From: Crossaster papposus
Lineage: Eukaryota; Echinodermata; Asteroidea; Velatida; Solasteridae
Length of the DNA stretch: 64,000 bases
Assembly (NCBI GenBank): GCA_037893245.1
Contig: JBAIAA010000028.1
Location: 1,116,001-1,180,000, forward strand
Direction of reading: 5' to 3'
Every line of letters starts with the position of its first letter. The first letter of the stretch is position 1. Shown one piece after another: positions 49,980-63,515 of this stretch. Below the pieces are notes generated by a model. The model did no database searches. It worked only from the letters and a program-made list of their open reading frames with translations, and was not told the origin of the DNA. A program made the translations under genes and the position numbers.

Positions 49980-49985
49980 TTTTTT
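49980..49985 (+). terminator. Example Pol III terminator (T6)
   Basis: A run of six T on the coding strand, 11 bases after the discriminator base, as expected for RNA polymerase III termination. Across the array this position has 4 to 7 T, or none in the GATATGTCTAAAC units. A back-up TTTT lies about 10 bases further on, in CACTTTTCTC. Confidence 0.75.
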
Positions 49986-50446
49986 AACACTTTTCTCTTC
50001 GATTATTCATTAATTAATGTTTTTATAAATGGACTAAATGATCGCCTCATACACGGGACATCCCCAGTAGCACAATCGGTTAGCGCGTTGTACTTATAGA
50101 CAGTGACCACACGCGTTGCTGTAGAGAGATGCAAAGGTTGTGAGTTCGAGCCTCACCTGGGGAATTGTCTGTTATTTTTAAACACTTTTCTCTTCGATTA
50201 TTCATTAATTAATGTTCTTATTTGCACTAAATGATCGCCTCATACACGGGACATCCCCAGTAGCACAATCGGTTAGCGCGTTGTACTTATAGACAGTGAC
50301 CACACGCGTTACTGTAGAGAGATGCAAAGGTTGTGAGTTCGAGCCTCACCTGGGGAATTGTCTGATATTTTTAAACACTTTTCTCTTCGATTATTCATTA
50401 ATTAATTTTCTTATTTGCCCTAAATGATCGCCTCATATACGGGACA

Positions 50447-50550
50447 TCCCCAGTAGCACAATCGGTTAGCGCGTTGTACTTAAAGGCAGTGACCACACAC
50501 GTTGCTGCAGAGAGATGCAAAAGTTGTGAGTTCGAGCCTCACCTGGGGAA
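50447..50550 (+). tRNA. tRNA-Ile body with anticodon UAA (1 of 5)
   Basis: CTTAAAGGCAG replaces CTTATAGACAG, changing anticodon TAT to TAA (50481-50483), which would read the leucine codon UUA, and intron base 2 from A to G. The body stays isoleucine type with a short variable loop, so recognition by leucyl-tRNA synthetase is unlikely. The intron change restores a G2-C24 pair in the intron stem, because this copy has the CTGC arm. Confidence 0.85.
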
Positions 50551-52186
50551 TTGTCTGATATTTTTAAACACTTTTCTCTTCGATTATTCATTAATTAATT
50601 TTCTTATTTGCACTAAATGATCGCCTCATATACTGCACATCCCCAGTAGCACAATCGGTTAGCGCGTTGTACTTATAGACAGTGACAACACGCGTTGCTG
50701 TAGAGAGATCCAAAGGTTGTGAGTTCGAGCCTCACCTGGGGAATTGTCTGATATTTTTAAACACTTTTCTCTTCGATTATTCATTAATTAATGTTATTAT
50801 TAATGGACTAAATGATCGCCTCATATACGGGACATCCCCAGTAGCACAATCGGTTAGCGCGTTGTACTTATAGACAGTGACCACACGCGTTGCTGCAGAG
50901 AGATGCAAAGGTTGTGAGTTCGAGCCTCACCTGGGGAATTGTCTGATATTTTTAAACACTTTTCTCTTCGATTATTCATTAATTAATTTTCTTATTTGCA
51001 CTAAATGATCGCCTCATATACTGCACATCCCCAGTAGCACAATTGGTTAGCGCGTTGTACTTATAGACAGTGACCACACGCGTTGCTGTAGAGAGATCTA
51101 AAGGTTGTGAGTTCGAGCCTCACCTGGGGAATTGTCTGATATGTCTAAACACTTTTCTCTTCGATTATTCATTAATTAATTTTCTTATTTGCACTAAATG
51201 ATCGCCTCATATACTGCACATCCCCAGTAGCACAATCGGTTAGCGCGTTGTACTTATAGACAGTGACCACATGCGTTGCTGTAGACAGATGCAAAGGTTG
51301 TGAGTTCGAGCCTCACCTGGGGAATTGTCTGTTATTTTTTAACACATTTCTCTTCGATTATTCATTAATTAATTTTCTTATTTGCACTAAATGATCGCCT
51401 CACACACGGGACATCCCCAGTAGCACAATCGGTTAGCGCGTTGTACTTATAGACAGTGACCACACGCGTTACTGTAGAGAGATGCAAAGGTTGTGAGTTC
51501 GAGCCTCACCTGGGGAATAGTCTGATATTTTTAAACACTTTTCTCTTCGATTATTTATTAATTAATTTTCTTATTTGCCCTAAATGATCGCCTCATACAC
51601 GGGACATCCCCAGTAGCACAATCGGTTAGCGCGTTGTACTTATAGACAGTGACCACACGCGTTGCTGCAGAGAGATGCAAAGGTTGTGAGTTCGAGCCTC
51701 ACCTGGGGAATTGTCTGATATTTTTATACACTTTTTCTTCGATTATCTATTAATTAATTTTCTTATTTGCACTAAATGATCGCCTCATATACGGGACATC
51801 CCCAGTAGCACAATCGGTTAGCGCGTTGTACTTATAGACAGTGACCACACGCGTTACTGTAGAGAGATGCAAAGGTTGTGAGTTCGAGCCTCACCTGGGG
51901 AATTGTCTGATATTTTTTAACACTTTTCTCTTCGATTATTCATTAATTAATGTTTTTATAAATGGACTAAATGATCGCCTCATACACGGGACATCCCCAG
52001 TAGCACAATCGGTTAGCGCGTTGTACTTATAGACAGTTACCACACGCGTTGCTGTAGAGAGATGCAAAGGTTGTGAGTTCGAGCCTCACCTGGGGAATTG
52101 TCTGTTATTTTTAAACACTTTTCTCTTCGAATATTCATTAATTAATGTTCTTATTTGCACTAAATGATCGCCTCATACACGGGACA

Positions 52187-52290
52187 TCCCCAGTAGCACA
52201 ATCGGTTAGCGCGTTGTACTTAAAGGCAGTGACCACACACGTTGCTGCAGAGAGATGCAAAGGTTGTAAGTTCGAGCCTCACCTGGGGAA
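52187..52290 (+). tRNA. tRNA-Ile body with anticodon UAA (2 of 5)
   Basis: Same TAA anticodon (52221-52223), GGCAG intron start and CACACACGTTGCTGCAGAG intron end. It also has GTTGTAAGTTCG, changing G53 to A and weakening the T-stem. Confidence 0.85.
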
Positions 52291-53733
52291 TTGTCTGATA
52301 TTTTTAAACACTATTCTCTTCGATTATTCATTAATTAATTTTCTTATTTGCACTAAATGATCGCCTCATATACTGCACATCCCCAGTAGCACAATCGGTT
52401 AGCGCGTTGTACTTATAGACAGTGACAACACGCGTTGCTGTAGAGAGATCCAAATGTTGTGAGTTCGAGCCTCACCTGGGGAATTGTCTAATATTTTTAA
52501 ACACTTTTCTCTTCGATTATTCATTAATTAATGTTATTATTAATGGACTAAATGATCGCCTCATATACGGGACATCCCCAGTAGCACAATCGGTTAGCGC
52601 GTTGTACTTATAGACAGTGACCACACGCGTTGCTGTAGAGAGATCTAAAGGTTGTGAGTTCGAGCCTCACCTGGGGAATTGTCTGATATGTCTAAACACT
52701 TTTCTCTTCGATTATTCATTAATTAATTTTATTATTTGCACTAAATGATCGCCTCATATACTGCACATCCCCAGTAGCACAATCGGTTAGCGCGTTGTAC
52801 TTATAGACAGTGACAACACGCGTTGCTGTAGAGAGATCCAAATGTTGTGAGTTCGAGCCTCACCTGGGGAATTGTCTAATATTTTGTAAAACTTTTCTAT
52901 TCGATTATTCATTAATTAATGTTCTTATTTGCACTAAATGATCGCCTCATATACTGCACATCCCCAGTAGCACAATTGGTTAGCGCGTTGTACTTATAGA
53001 CAGTGACCACACGCGTTGCTGTAGAGAGATCTAAAGGTTGTGAGTTCGAGCCTCACCTGGGGAATTGTCTGATATGTCTAAACACTTTTCTCTTCGATTA
53101 TTCATTAATTAATTTTATTATTTGCACTAAATGATCGCCTCATATACTGCACATCCCCAGTAGCACAATCGGTTAGCGCGTTGTACTTATAGACAGTGAC
53201 AACACGCGTTGCTGAAGAGAGATCCAAATGTTGTGAGTTCGAGCCTCACCTGGGGAATTGTCTGATATTTTTATACACTTTTTCTTCGATTATCTATTAA
53301 TTAATTTTCTTATTTGCACTAAATGATCGCCTCATATACGGGACATCCCCAGTAGCACAATCGGTTAGCGCGTTGTACTTATAGACAGTGACCACACGCG
53401 TTACTGTAGAGAGATGCAAAGGTTGTGAGTTCGAGCCTCACCTGGGGAATTGTCTGATATTTTTTAACACTTTTCTCTTCGATTATTCATTAATTAATGT
53501 TTTTATAAATGGACTAAATGATCGCCTCATACACGGGACATCCCCAGTAGCACAATCGGTTAGCGCGTTGTACTTATAGACAGTGACCACACGCGTTGCT
53601 GTAGAGAGATGCAAAGGTTGTGAGTTCGAGCCTCACCTGGGGAATTGTCTGTTATTTTTAAACACTTTTCTCTTCGAATATTCATTAATTAATGTTCTTA
53701 TTTGCACTAAATGATCGCCTCATACACGGGACA

Positions 53734-53837
53734 TCCCCAGTAGCACAATCGGTTAGCGCGTTGTACTTAAAGGCAGTGACCACACACGTTGCTGCAGAGA
53801 GATGCAAAGGTTGTAAGTTCGAGCCTCACCTGGGGAA
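53734..53837 (+). tRNA. tRNA-Ile body with anticodon UAA (3 of 5)
   Basis: Exact 1547-bp-offset copy of the previous one, anticodon at 53768-53770, with the same T-stem change. Confidence 0.85.
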
Positions 53838-54895
53838 TTGTCTGATATTTTTAAACACTATTCTCTTCGATTATTCATTAATTAATTTTCTTATTTGCAC
53901 TAAATGATCGCCTCATATACTGCACATCCCCAGTAGCACAATCGGTTAGCGCGTTGTACTTATAGACAGTGACAACACGCGTTGCTGTAGAGAGATCCAA
54001 ATGTTGTGAGTTCGAGCCTCACCTGGGGAATTGTCTAATATTTTTAAACACTTTTCTCTTCGATTATTCATTAATTAATGTTATTATTAATGGACTAAAT
54101 GATCGCCTCATATACGGGACATCCCCAGTAGCACAATCGGTTAGCGCGTTGTACTTATAGACAGTGACCACACGCGTTGCTGTAGAGAGATCTAAAGGTT
54201 GTGAGTTCGAGCCTCACCTGGGGAATTGTCTGATATGTCTAAACACTTTTCTCTTCGATTATTCATTAATTAATTTTATTATTTGCACTAAATGATCGCC
54301 TCATATACTGCACATCCCCAGTAGCACAATCGGTTAGCGCGTTGTACTTATAGACAGTGACAACACGCGTTGCTGTAGAGAGATCCAAATGTTGTGAGTT
54401 CGAGCCTCACCTGGGGAATTGTCTAATATTTTGTAAAACTTTTCTATTCGATTATTCATTAATTAATGTTCTTATTTGCACTAAATGATCGCCTCATATA
54501 CTGCACATCCCCAGTAGCACAATTGGTTAGCGCGTTGTACTTATAGACAGTGACCACACGCGTTGCTGTAGAGAGATCTAAAGGTTGTGAGTTCGAGCCT
54601 CACCTGGGGAATTGTCTGATATGTCTAAACACTTTTCTCTTCGATTATTCATTAATTAATTTTATTATTTGCACTAAATGATCGCCTCATATACTGCACA
54701 TCCCCAGTAGCACAATCGGTTAGCGCGTTGTACTTATAGACAGTGACAACACGCGTTGCTGAAGAGAGATCCAAATGTTGTGAGTTCGAGCCTCACCTGG
54801 GGAATTGTCTAATATTTTGTAAAACTTTTCTATTCGATTATTCATTAATTAATGTTCTTATTAATGGACTAAATGATCGCCTCATAAACGGGGCA

Positions 54896-54999
54896 TCACC
54901 ATTAGCACAATCGGTTAGCGCGTTGTACTTATAGACAGTGACCACACGCGTTGCTGTAGAGAGATGCAAAGGTTGTGAGTTCGAGGCTCACGTGGGGAA
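54896..54999 (+). tRNA. tRNA-Ile copy with altered acceptor stem (1 of 2)
   Basis: 5' strand TCACCAT and 3' strand GTGGGGA. Changes on both strands turn G7-C66 into a T7-G66 wobble, while C3 to A gives an A-G clash with base 70. The T-loop is TTCGAGG. The copy is probably decayed, although the two-sided change at 7/66 is notable. Confidence 0.75.
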
Positions 55000-55219
55000 T
55001 TGTCTGATATTTTTTAACACTTTTCTCTTCGATTATTCATTAATTAATTTTCTTATTTGCACTAAATGATCGCCTCATATACTGCACATCCCCAGTAGCA
55101 CAATTGGTTAGCGCGTTGTATTTATAGACAGTGACCACACGCGTTGCTGTAGAGAGATCTAAAGGTTGTGAGTTCGAGCCTCACCTGGGGAATTGTCTGA
55201 TATGTCTAAACACTTTTCT

Positions 55220-58200
55220 CTTCGATTATTCATTAATTAATGTTCATATTTGCACTAAATGATTGCCTCATATACGGGACATCCCCAGTAGCACAATCGG
55301 TTAGCGCGTTGTACTTATAGACAGTGACCACACGCGTTACTGTAGAGAGATGCAAAGGTTGTGAGTTCGAGCCTCACCTGGGGAATTGTCTGATATTTTT
55401 AAACACTTTTCTCTTCGATTATTCATTAATTAATTTTCTTATTTGCCCTAAATGATCGCCTCATATACGGGACATCCCCAGTAGCACAATCGGTTAGCGC
55501 GTTGTACTTATAGACAGTGACCACACGCGTTGCTGCAGAGAGATGCAAAGGTTGTGAGTTCGAACCTCACCTGTGGAATTGTCTGATATTTTTAAAAACT
55601 TTTCTCTTCGATTATTCATTAATTAATTTTCTTATTTGCACTAAATGATCGCCTCATATACGGGACATCCCCAGTAGCACAATCGGTTAGCGCGTTGTAT
55701 TTATAGACAGTGACCACACGCGTTACTGTAGAGAGATGCAAAGGTTGTGAGTTCGAGCCTCACCTGGGGAATTGTCTGATATTTTTAAACACTTTTCTCT
55801 TCGATTATTCATTAATTAATGTTTTTATAAATGTACTAAATGATCGCCTCATACACGGGACATCCCCAGTAGCACAATCGGTTAGCGTGTTGTACTTATA
55901 GACAGTGACCACACGCGTTGCTGCAGAGAGATGCAAAGGTTGTGAGTTCGAGCCTCACCTGGGGAATTGTCTGATATTTTTTAACACATTTCTCTTCGAT
56001 TATTCATTAATTAATTTTCTTATTTGCACTAAATGATCGCCTCACACACGGGACATCCCCAGTAGCACAATCGGTTAGCGCGTTGTACTTATAGACAGTG
56101 ACCACACGCGTTACTGTAGAGAGATGCAAAGGTTTTGAGTTCGAGCCTCACCTGGGGAATTGTCTGATATTTTTAAACACTTTTCTCTTCGATTATTCAT
56201 TAATGAATTTTCTTATTTGCCCTAAATGATCGCCTCATACACGGGACATCCCCAGTAGCACAATCGGTTAGCGCGTTGTATTTATAGACAGTGACCACAC
56301 GCGTTACTGTAGAGAGATGCAAAGGTTGTGAGTTCGAGCCTCACCTGGGGAATTGTCTGATATTTTTAAACACTTTTCTCTTCGATTATTCATTAATTAA
56401 TGTTTTTATAAATGTACTAAATGATCGCCTCATACACGGGACATCCCCAGTAGCACAATCGGTTAGCGTGTTGTACTTATAGACAGTGACCACACGCGTT
56501 GCTGCAGAGAGATGCAAAGGTTGTGAGTTCGAGCCTCACCTGGGGAATTGTCTGATATTTTTTAACACATTTCTCTTCGATTATTCATTAATTAATTTTC
56601 TTATTTGCACTAAATGATCGCCTCACACACGGGACATCCCCAGTAGCACAATCGGTTAGCGCGTTGTACTTATAGACAGTGACCACACGCGTTACTGTAG
56701 AGAGATGCAAAGGTTTTGAGTTCGAGCCTCACCTGGGGAATTGTCTGATATTTTTAAACACTTTTCTCTTCGATTATTCATTAATGAATTTTCTTATTTG
56801 CCCTAAATGATCGCCTCATACACGGGACATCCCCAGTAGCACAATCGGTTAGCGCGTTGTGCTTATAGACAGTGACTACACGCGTTGCTGCAGAGAGATG
56901 CAAAGGTTGTGAGTTCGAACCTCACCTGGGGAATTGTCTGATATTTTTAAAAACTTTTCTCTTCGATTATTCATTAATTAATTTTCTTATTTGCACTAAA
57001 TGATCGCCTCATATACGGGACGTCCCCAGTAGCACAATCGGTTAGCGCGTTGTATTTATAGACAGTGACCACACGCGTTACTGTAGAGAGATGCAAAGGT
57101 TGTGAGTTCGAGCCTCACCTGGGGAATTGTCTGATATTTTTAAACACTTTTCTCTTCGATTATTCATTAATTAATGTTTTTATAAATGGACTAAATGATC
57201 GCCTCATACACGGGACATCCCCAGTAGCACAATCGGTTAGCGCGTTGTACTTATAGACAGTGACCACACGCGTTGCTGCAGAGAGATGCAAAGGTTGTGA
57301 GTTCGAGCCTCACCTGGGGAATTGTCTGATATTTTTAAACACTTTTCTCTTCGATTATTCATTAATTAATGTTCATATTTGCACTAAATGATTGCCTCAT
57401 ATACGGGACATCCCCAGTAGCACAATCGGTTAGCGCGTTGTACTTATAGACAGTGACCACACGCGTTACTGTAGAGAGATGCAAAGGTTGTGAGTTCGAG
57501 CCTCACCTGGGGAATTGTCTGATATTTTTAAACACTTTTCTCTTCGATTATTCATTAATTAATTTTCTTATTTGCCCTAAATGATCGCCTCATATACGGG
57601 ACATCCCCAGTAGCACAATCGGTTAGCGCGTTGTACTTATAGACAGTGACCACACGCGTTGCTGCAGAGAGATGCAAAGGTTGTGAGTTCGAACCTCACC
57701 TGTGGAATTGTCTGATATTTTTAAAAACTTTTCTCTTCGATTATTCATTAATTAATTTTCTTATTTGCACTAAATGATCGCCTCATATACGGGACATCCC
57801 CAGTAGCACAATCGGTTAGCGCGTTGTATTTATAGACAGTGACCACACGCGTTACTGTAGAGAGATGCAAAGGTTGTGAGTTCGAGCCTCACCTGGGGAA
57901 TTGTCTGATATTTTTAAACACTTTTCTCTTCGATTATTCATTAATTAATGTTTTTATAAATGTACTAAATGATCGCCTCATACACGGGACATCCCCAGTA
58001 GCACAATCGGTTAGCGTGTTGTACTTATAGACAGTGACCACACGCGTTGCTGCAGAGAGATGCAAAGGTTGTGAGTTCGAGCCTCACCTGGGGAATTGTC
58101 TGATATTTTTTAACACATTTCTCTTCGATTATTCATTAATTAATTTTCTTATTTGCACTAAATGATCGCCTCACACACGGGACATCCCCAGTAGCACAAT

Positions 58201-59480
58201 CGGTTAGCGCGTTGTACTTATAGACAGTGACCACACGCGTTACTGTAGAGAGATGCAAAGGTTTTGAGTTCGAGCCTCACCTGGGGAATTGTCTGATATT
58301 TTTAAACACTTTTCTCTTCGATTATTCATTAATGAATTTTCTTATTTGCCCTAAATGATCGCCTCATACACGGGACATCCCCAGTAGCACAATCGGTTAG
58401 CGCGTTGTATTTATAGACAGTGACCACACGCGTTACTGTAGAGAGATGCAAAGGTTGTGAGTTCGAGCCTCACCTGGGGAATTGTCTGATATTTTTAAAC
58501 ACTTTTCTCTTCGATTATTCATTAATTAATGTTTTTATAAATGTACTAAATGATCGCCTCATACACGGGACATCCCCAGTAGCACAATCGGTTAGCGTGT
58601 TGTACTTATAGACAGTGACCACACGCGTTGCTGCAGAGAGATGCAAAGGTTGTGAGTTCGAGCCTCACCTGGGGAATTGTCTGATATTTTTTAACACATT
58701 TCTCTTCGATTATTCATTAATTAATTTTCTTATTTGCACTAAATGATCGCCTCACACACGGGACATCCCCAGTAGCACAATCGGTTAGCGCGTTGTACTT
58801 ATAGACAGTGACCACACGCGTTACTGTAGAGAGATGCAAAGGTTTTGAGTTCGAGCCTCACCTGGGGAATTGTCTGATATTTTTAAACACTTTTCTCTTC
58901 GATTATTCATTAATGAATTTTCTTATTTGCCCTAAATGATCGCCTCATACACGGGACATCCCCAGTAGCACAATCGGTTAGCGCGTTGTGCTTATAGACA
59001 GTGACTACACGCGTTGCTGCAGAGAGATGCAAAGGTTGTGAGTTCGAACCTCACCTGGGGAATTGTCTGATATTTTTAAAAACTTTTCTCTTCGATTATT
59101 CATTAATTAATTTTCTTATTTGCACTAAATGATCGCCTCATATACGGGACGTCCCCAGTAGCACAATCGGTTAGCGCGTTGTATTTATAGACAGTGACCA
59201 CACGCGTTACTGTAGAGAGATGCAAAGGTTGTGAGTTCGAGCCTCACCTGGGGAATTGTCTGATATTTTTAAACACTTTTCTCTTCGATTATTCATTAAT
59301 TAATGTTTTTATAAATGGACTAAATGATCGCCTCATACACGGGACATCCCCAGTAGCACAATCGGTTAGCGCGTTGTACTTATAGACAGTGACCACACGC
59401 GTTGCTGCAGAGAGATGCAAAGGTTGTGAGTTCGAGCCTCACCTGGGGAATTGTCTGATATTTTTAAACACTTTTCTCTT
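55220..59480 (+). repeat. 11-unit higher-order repeat, period 2129 bp, two copies, with inner 581-bp repeat
   Basis: Units at 55710, 56291 and 57065 recur at 57839, 58420 and 59194. Within each copy a 3-unit, 581-bp segment is itself doubled (55710 and 56291; 57839 and 58420), so the inner duplication came before the outer one. Confidence 0.8.
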
Positions 59481-60120
59481 CGATTATTCATTAATTAATT
59501 TTCTTATTTGCACTAAATGATCGCCTCATATACGGGACATCCCCAGTAGCACAATCGGTTAGCGCGTTGTACTTATAGACAGTGACCACACGCGTTGCTG
59601 TAGAGAGATGCAAAGGTTGTGAGTTCGAGCCTCACCTGGGGAATTGTCTGTTATTTTTAAACACTTTTCTCTTCGATTATTCATTAATTAATGTTCTTAT
59701 TTGCACTAAATGATCGCCTCATACACGGGACATCCCCAGTAGCACAATCGGTTAGCGCGTTGTACTTATAGACAGTGACCACACGCGTTACTGTAGAGAG
59801 ATGCAAAGGTTGTGAGTTCGAGCCTCACCTGGGGAATTGTCTGATATATTTTAACACTTTTCTCTTGGATTATTCATTAATTAATGTTATTATTAATGGA
59901 CTAAATGATCGCCTCATATACGGGACATCCCCAGTAGCACAACCGGTTAGCGCGTTGTACTTATAGACAGTGACAACACGCGTTGCTGCAGAGAGATGCA
60001 AAAGTTGTGAGTTCGAGCCTCACCTGGGGAATTGTCTGATATTTTTAAACACTTTTCTCTTCGATTATTCATTAATTAATTTTCTTATTTGCCCTAAATG
60101 ATCGCCTCATATACGGGACA

Positions 60121-60224
60121 TCCCCAGTAGCACAATCGGTTAGCGCGTTGTACTTAAAGGCAGTGACCACACACGTTGCTGCAGAGAGATGCAAAAGTTG
60201 TGAGTTCGAGCCTCACCTGGGGAA
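60121..60224 (+). tRNA. tRNA-Ile body with anticodon UAA (4 of 5)
   Basis: Anticodon TAA at 60155-60157. Has GCAAAAGTTG (variable-loop G45 changed to A) like copy 1 and an intact T-stem. Confidence 0.85.
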
Positions 60225-62249
60225 TTGTCTGATATTTTTAAACACTTTTCTCTTCGATTATTCATTAATTAATTTTCTTATTTGCACTAAATGATCGCCT
60301 CATATACTGCACATCCCCAGTAGCACAATCGGTTAGCGCGTTGTACTTATAGACAGTGACAACACGCGTTGCTGTAGAGAGATCCAAATGTTGTGAGTTC
60401 GAGCCTCACCTGGGGAATTGTCTAATATTTTTAAACACTTTTCTCTTCGATTATTCATTAATTAATGTTATTATTAATGGACTAAATGATCGCCTCATAT
60501 ACGGGACATCCCCAGTAGCACAATCGGTTAGCGCGTTGTACTTATAGACAGTGACCACACGCGTTGCTGCAGAGAGATGCAAAGGTTGTGAGTTCGAGCC
60601 TCACCTGGGAAATTGTCTGATATTTTTAAACACTTTTCTCTTCGATTATTCATTAATTAATTTTCTTATTTGCACTAAATGATCGCCTCATATACTGCAC
60701 ATCCCCAGTAGCACAATTGGTTAGCGCGTTGTACTTATAGACAGTGACCACACGCGTTGCTGTAGAGAGATCTAAAGGTTGTGAGTTCGAGCCTCACCTG
60801 GGGAATTGTCTGATATGTCTAAACACTTTTCTCTTCGATTATTCATTAATTAATTTTCTTATTTGCACTAAATGATCGCCTCATATACTGCACATCCCCA
60901 GTAGCACAATCGGTTAGCGCGTTGTACTTATAGACAGTGACCACATGCGTTGCTGTAGACAGATGCAAAGGTTGTGAGTTCGAGCCTCACCTGGGGAATT
61001 GTCTGTTATTTTTTAACACATTTCTCTTCGATTATTCATTAATTAATTTTCTTATTTGCACTAAATGATCGCCTCACACACGGGACATCCCCAGTAGCAC
61101 AATCGGTTAGCGCGTTGTACTTATAGACAGTGACCACACGCGTTACTGTAGAGAGATGCAAAGGTTGTGAGTTCGAGCCTCACCTGGGGAATTGTCTGAT
61201 ATTTTTAAACACTTTTCTCTTCGATTATTTATTAATTAATTTTCTTATTTGCCCTAAATGATCGCCTCATACACGGGACATCCCCAGTAGCACAATCGGT
61301 TAGCGCGTTGTACTTATAGACAGTGACTACACGCGTTGCTGCAGAGAGATGCAAAGGTTGTGAGTTCGAACCTCACCTGGGGAATTGTCTGATATTTTTA
61401 AAAACTTTTCTCTTCGATTATTCATTAATTAATTTTCTTATTTGCACTAAATGATCGCCTCATATACGGGACATCCCCAGTAGCACAATCGGTTAGCGCG
61501 TTGTATTTATAGACAGTGACCACACGCGTTACTGTAGAGAGATGCAAAGGTTGAGAGTTCGAGCCTCACCTGGGGAATTGTCTGATATTTTTAAACACTT
61601 TTCTCTTCGATTATTCATTAATTAATGTTTTTATAAATGGACTAAATGATCGCCTCATACACGGGACATCCCCAGTAGCACAATCGGTTAGCGCGTTGTA
61701 CTTATAGACAGTGACCACACGCGTTGCTGCAGAGAGATGCAAAGGTTGTGAGTTCGAGCCTCACCTGGGGAATTGTCTGATATTTTTATACACTTTTCTC
61801 TTCGATTATCTATTAATTAATTTTCTTATTTGCACTAAATGATCGCCTCATATACGGGACATCCCCAGTAGCACAATCGGTTAGCGCGTTGTACTTATAG
61901 ACAGTGACCACACGCGTTACTGTAGAGAGATGCAAAGGTTGTGAGTTCGAGCCTCACCTGGGGAATTGTCTGATATTTTTTAACACTTTTCTCTTCGATT
62001 ATTCATTAATTAATGTTTTTATAAATGGACTAAATGATCGCCTCATACACGGGACATCCCCAGTAGCACAATCGGTTAGCGCGTTGTACTTATAGACAGT
62101 GACCACACGCGTTGCTGTAGAGAGATGCAAAGGTTGTGAGTTCGAGCCTCACCTGGGGAATTGTCTGTTATTTTTAAACACTTTTCTCTTCGAATATTCA
62201 TTAATTAATGTTCTTATTTGCACTAAATGATCGCCTCATACACGGGACA

Positions 62250-62353
62250 TCCCCAGTAGCACAATCGGTTAGCGCGTTGTACTTAAAGGCAGTGACCACA
62301 CACGTTGCTGCAGAGAGATGCAAAGGTTGTAAGTTCGAGCCTCACCTGGGGAA
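62250..62353 (+). tRNA. tRNA-Ile body with anticodon UAA (5 of 5)
   Basis: Anticodon TAA at 62284-62286. It is the 8516-bp-offset copy of the one at 53734 and carries the same GTAAGTTCG T-stem change. Confidence 0.85.
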
Positions 62354-63411
62354 TTGTCTGATATTTTTAAACACTTTTCTCTTCGATTATTCATTAATTA
62401 ATTTTCTTATTTGCACTAAATGATCGCCTCATATACTGCACATCCCCAGTAGCACAATCGGTTAGCGCGTTGTACTTATAGACAGTGACAACACGCGTTG
62501 CTGTAGAGAGATCCAAATGTTGTGAGTTCGAGCCTCACCTGGGGAATTGTCTAATATTTTTAAACACTTTTCTCTTCGATTATTCATTAATTAATGTTAT
62601 TATTAATGGACTAAATGATCGCCTCATATACGGGACATCCCCAGTAGCACAATCGGTTAGCGCGTTGTACTTATAGACAGTGACCACACGCGTTGCTGTA
62701 GAGAGATCTAAAGGTTGTGAGTTCGAGCCTCACCCGGGGAATTGTCTGATATGTCTAAACACTTTTCTCTTCGATTATTCATTAATTAATTTTATTATTT
62801 GCACTAAATGATCGCCTCATATACTGCACATCCCCAGTAGCACAATCGGTTAGCGCGTTGTACTTATAGACAGTGACAACACGCGTTGCTGTAGAGAGAT
62901 CCAAATGTTGTGAGTTCGAGCCTCACCTGGGGAATTGTCTAATATTTTGTAAAACTTTTCTATTCGATTATTCATTAATTAATGTTCTTATTTGCACTAA
63001 ATGATCGCCTCATATACTGCACATCCCCAGTAGCACAATTGGTTAGCGCGTTGTACTTATAGACAGTGACCACACGCGTTGCTGTAGAGAGATCTAAAGG
63101 TTGTGAGTTCGAGCCTCACCTGGGGAATTGTCTGATATGTCTAAACACTTTTCTCTTCGATTATTCATTAATTAATTTTATTATTTGCACTAAATGATCG
63201 CCTCATATACTGCACATCCCCAGTAGCACAATCGTTTAGCGCGTTGTACTTATAGACAGTGACCACACGCGTTGCTGTAGAGAGATCCAAATGTTGTGAG
63301 TTCGAGCCTCACCTGGGGAATTGTCTAATATTTTGTAAAACTTTTCTATTCAATTATTCATTAATTAATGTTCTTATTAATGGACTAAATGATCGCCTCA
63401 TAAACGGGGCA

Positions 63412-63515
63412 TCACCATTAGCACAATCGGTTAGCGCGTTGTACTTATAGACAGTGACCACACGCGTTGCTGTAGAGAGATGCAAAGGTTGTGAGTTCGA
63501 GGCTCACGTGGGGAA
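63412..63515 (+). tRNA. tRNA-Ile copy with altered acceptor stem (2 of 2)
   Basis: The 8516-bp-offset copy of 54896-54999, with the same TCACCAT/GTGGGGA acceptor stem and TTCGAGG T-loop. Confidence 0.75.

Larger units (their letters stand above)
51841..54160 (+). repeat. 8-unit higher-order repeat, period 1547 bp
   Basis: Units starting at 51841, 52145 and 52422 recur at 53388, 53692 and 53969, sharing oddities such as GATTATCTATTAATT, CACTATTCTC and the UAA anticodon copy. Distal parts (52.6-53.2 and 54.2-54.8 kb) also match. Confidence 0.8.
53250..55500 (+). repeat. Segment duplicated at 61.8-64.0 kb (offset 8516)
   Basis: Units at 53388, 53692, 53969 and 54743 recur at 61904, 62208, 62485 and 63259. 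The very unusual acceptor-stem copy at 54896 is repeated at 63412. Only scattered differences are seen (for example CCCGGGGA at 62733). Confidence 0.8.

Noticed and set aside
104..63450. About a hundred open frames of 63 residues (a few of 71 or 108) repeated along the plus strand
   Set aside because: They start at a GTG inside the tRNA intron and end at the TAG of the next anticodon-intron junction. They are a reading of tRNA plus spacer, vary as the repeat varies, and have no coding signature. The 108-residue ones only reflect loss of that TAG by the A37 to G change.
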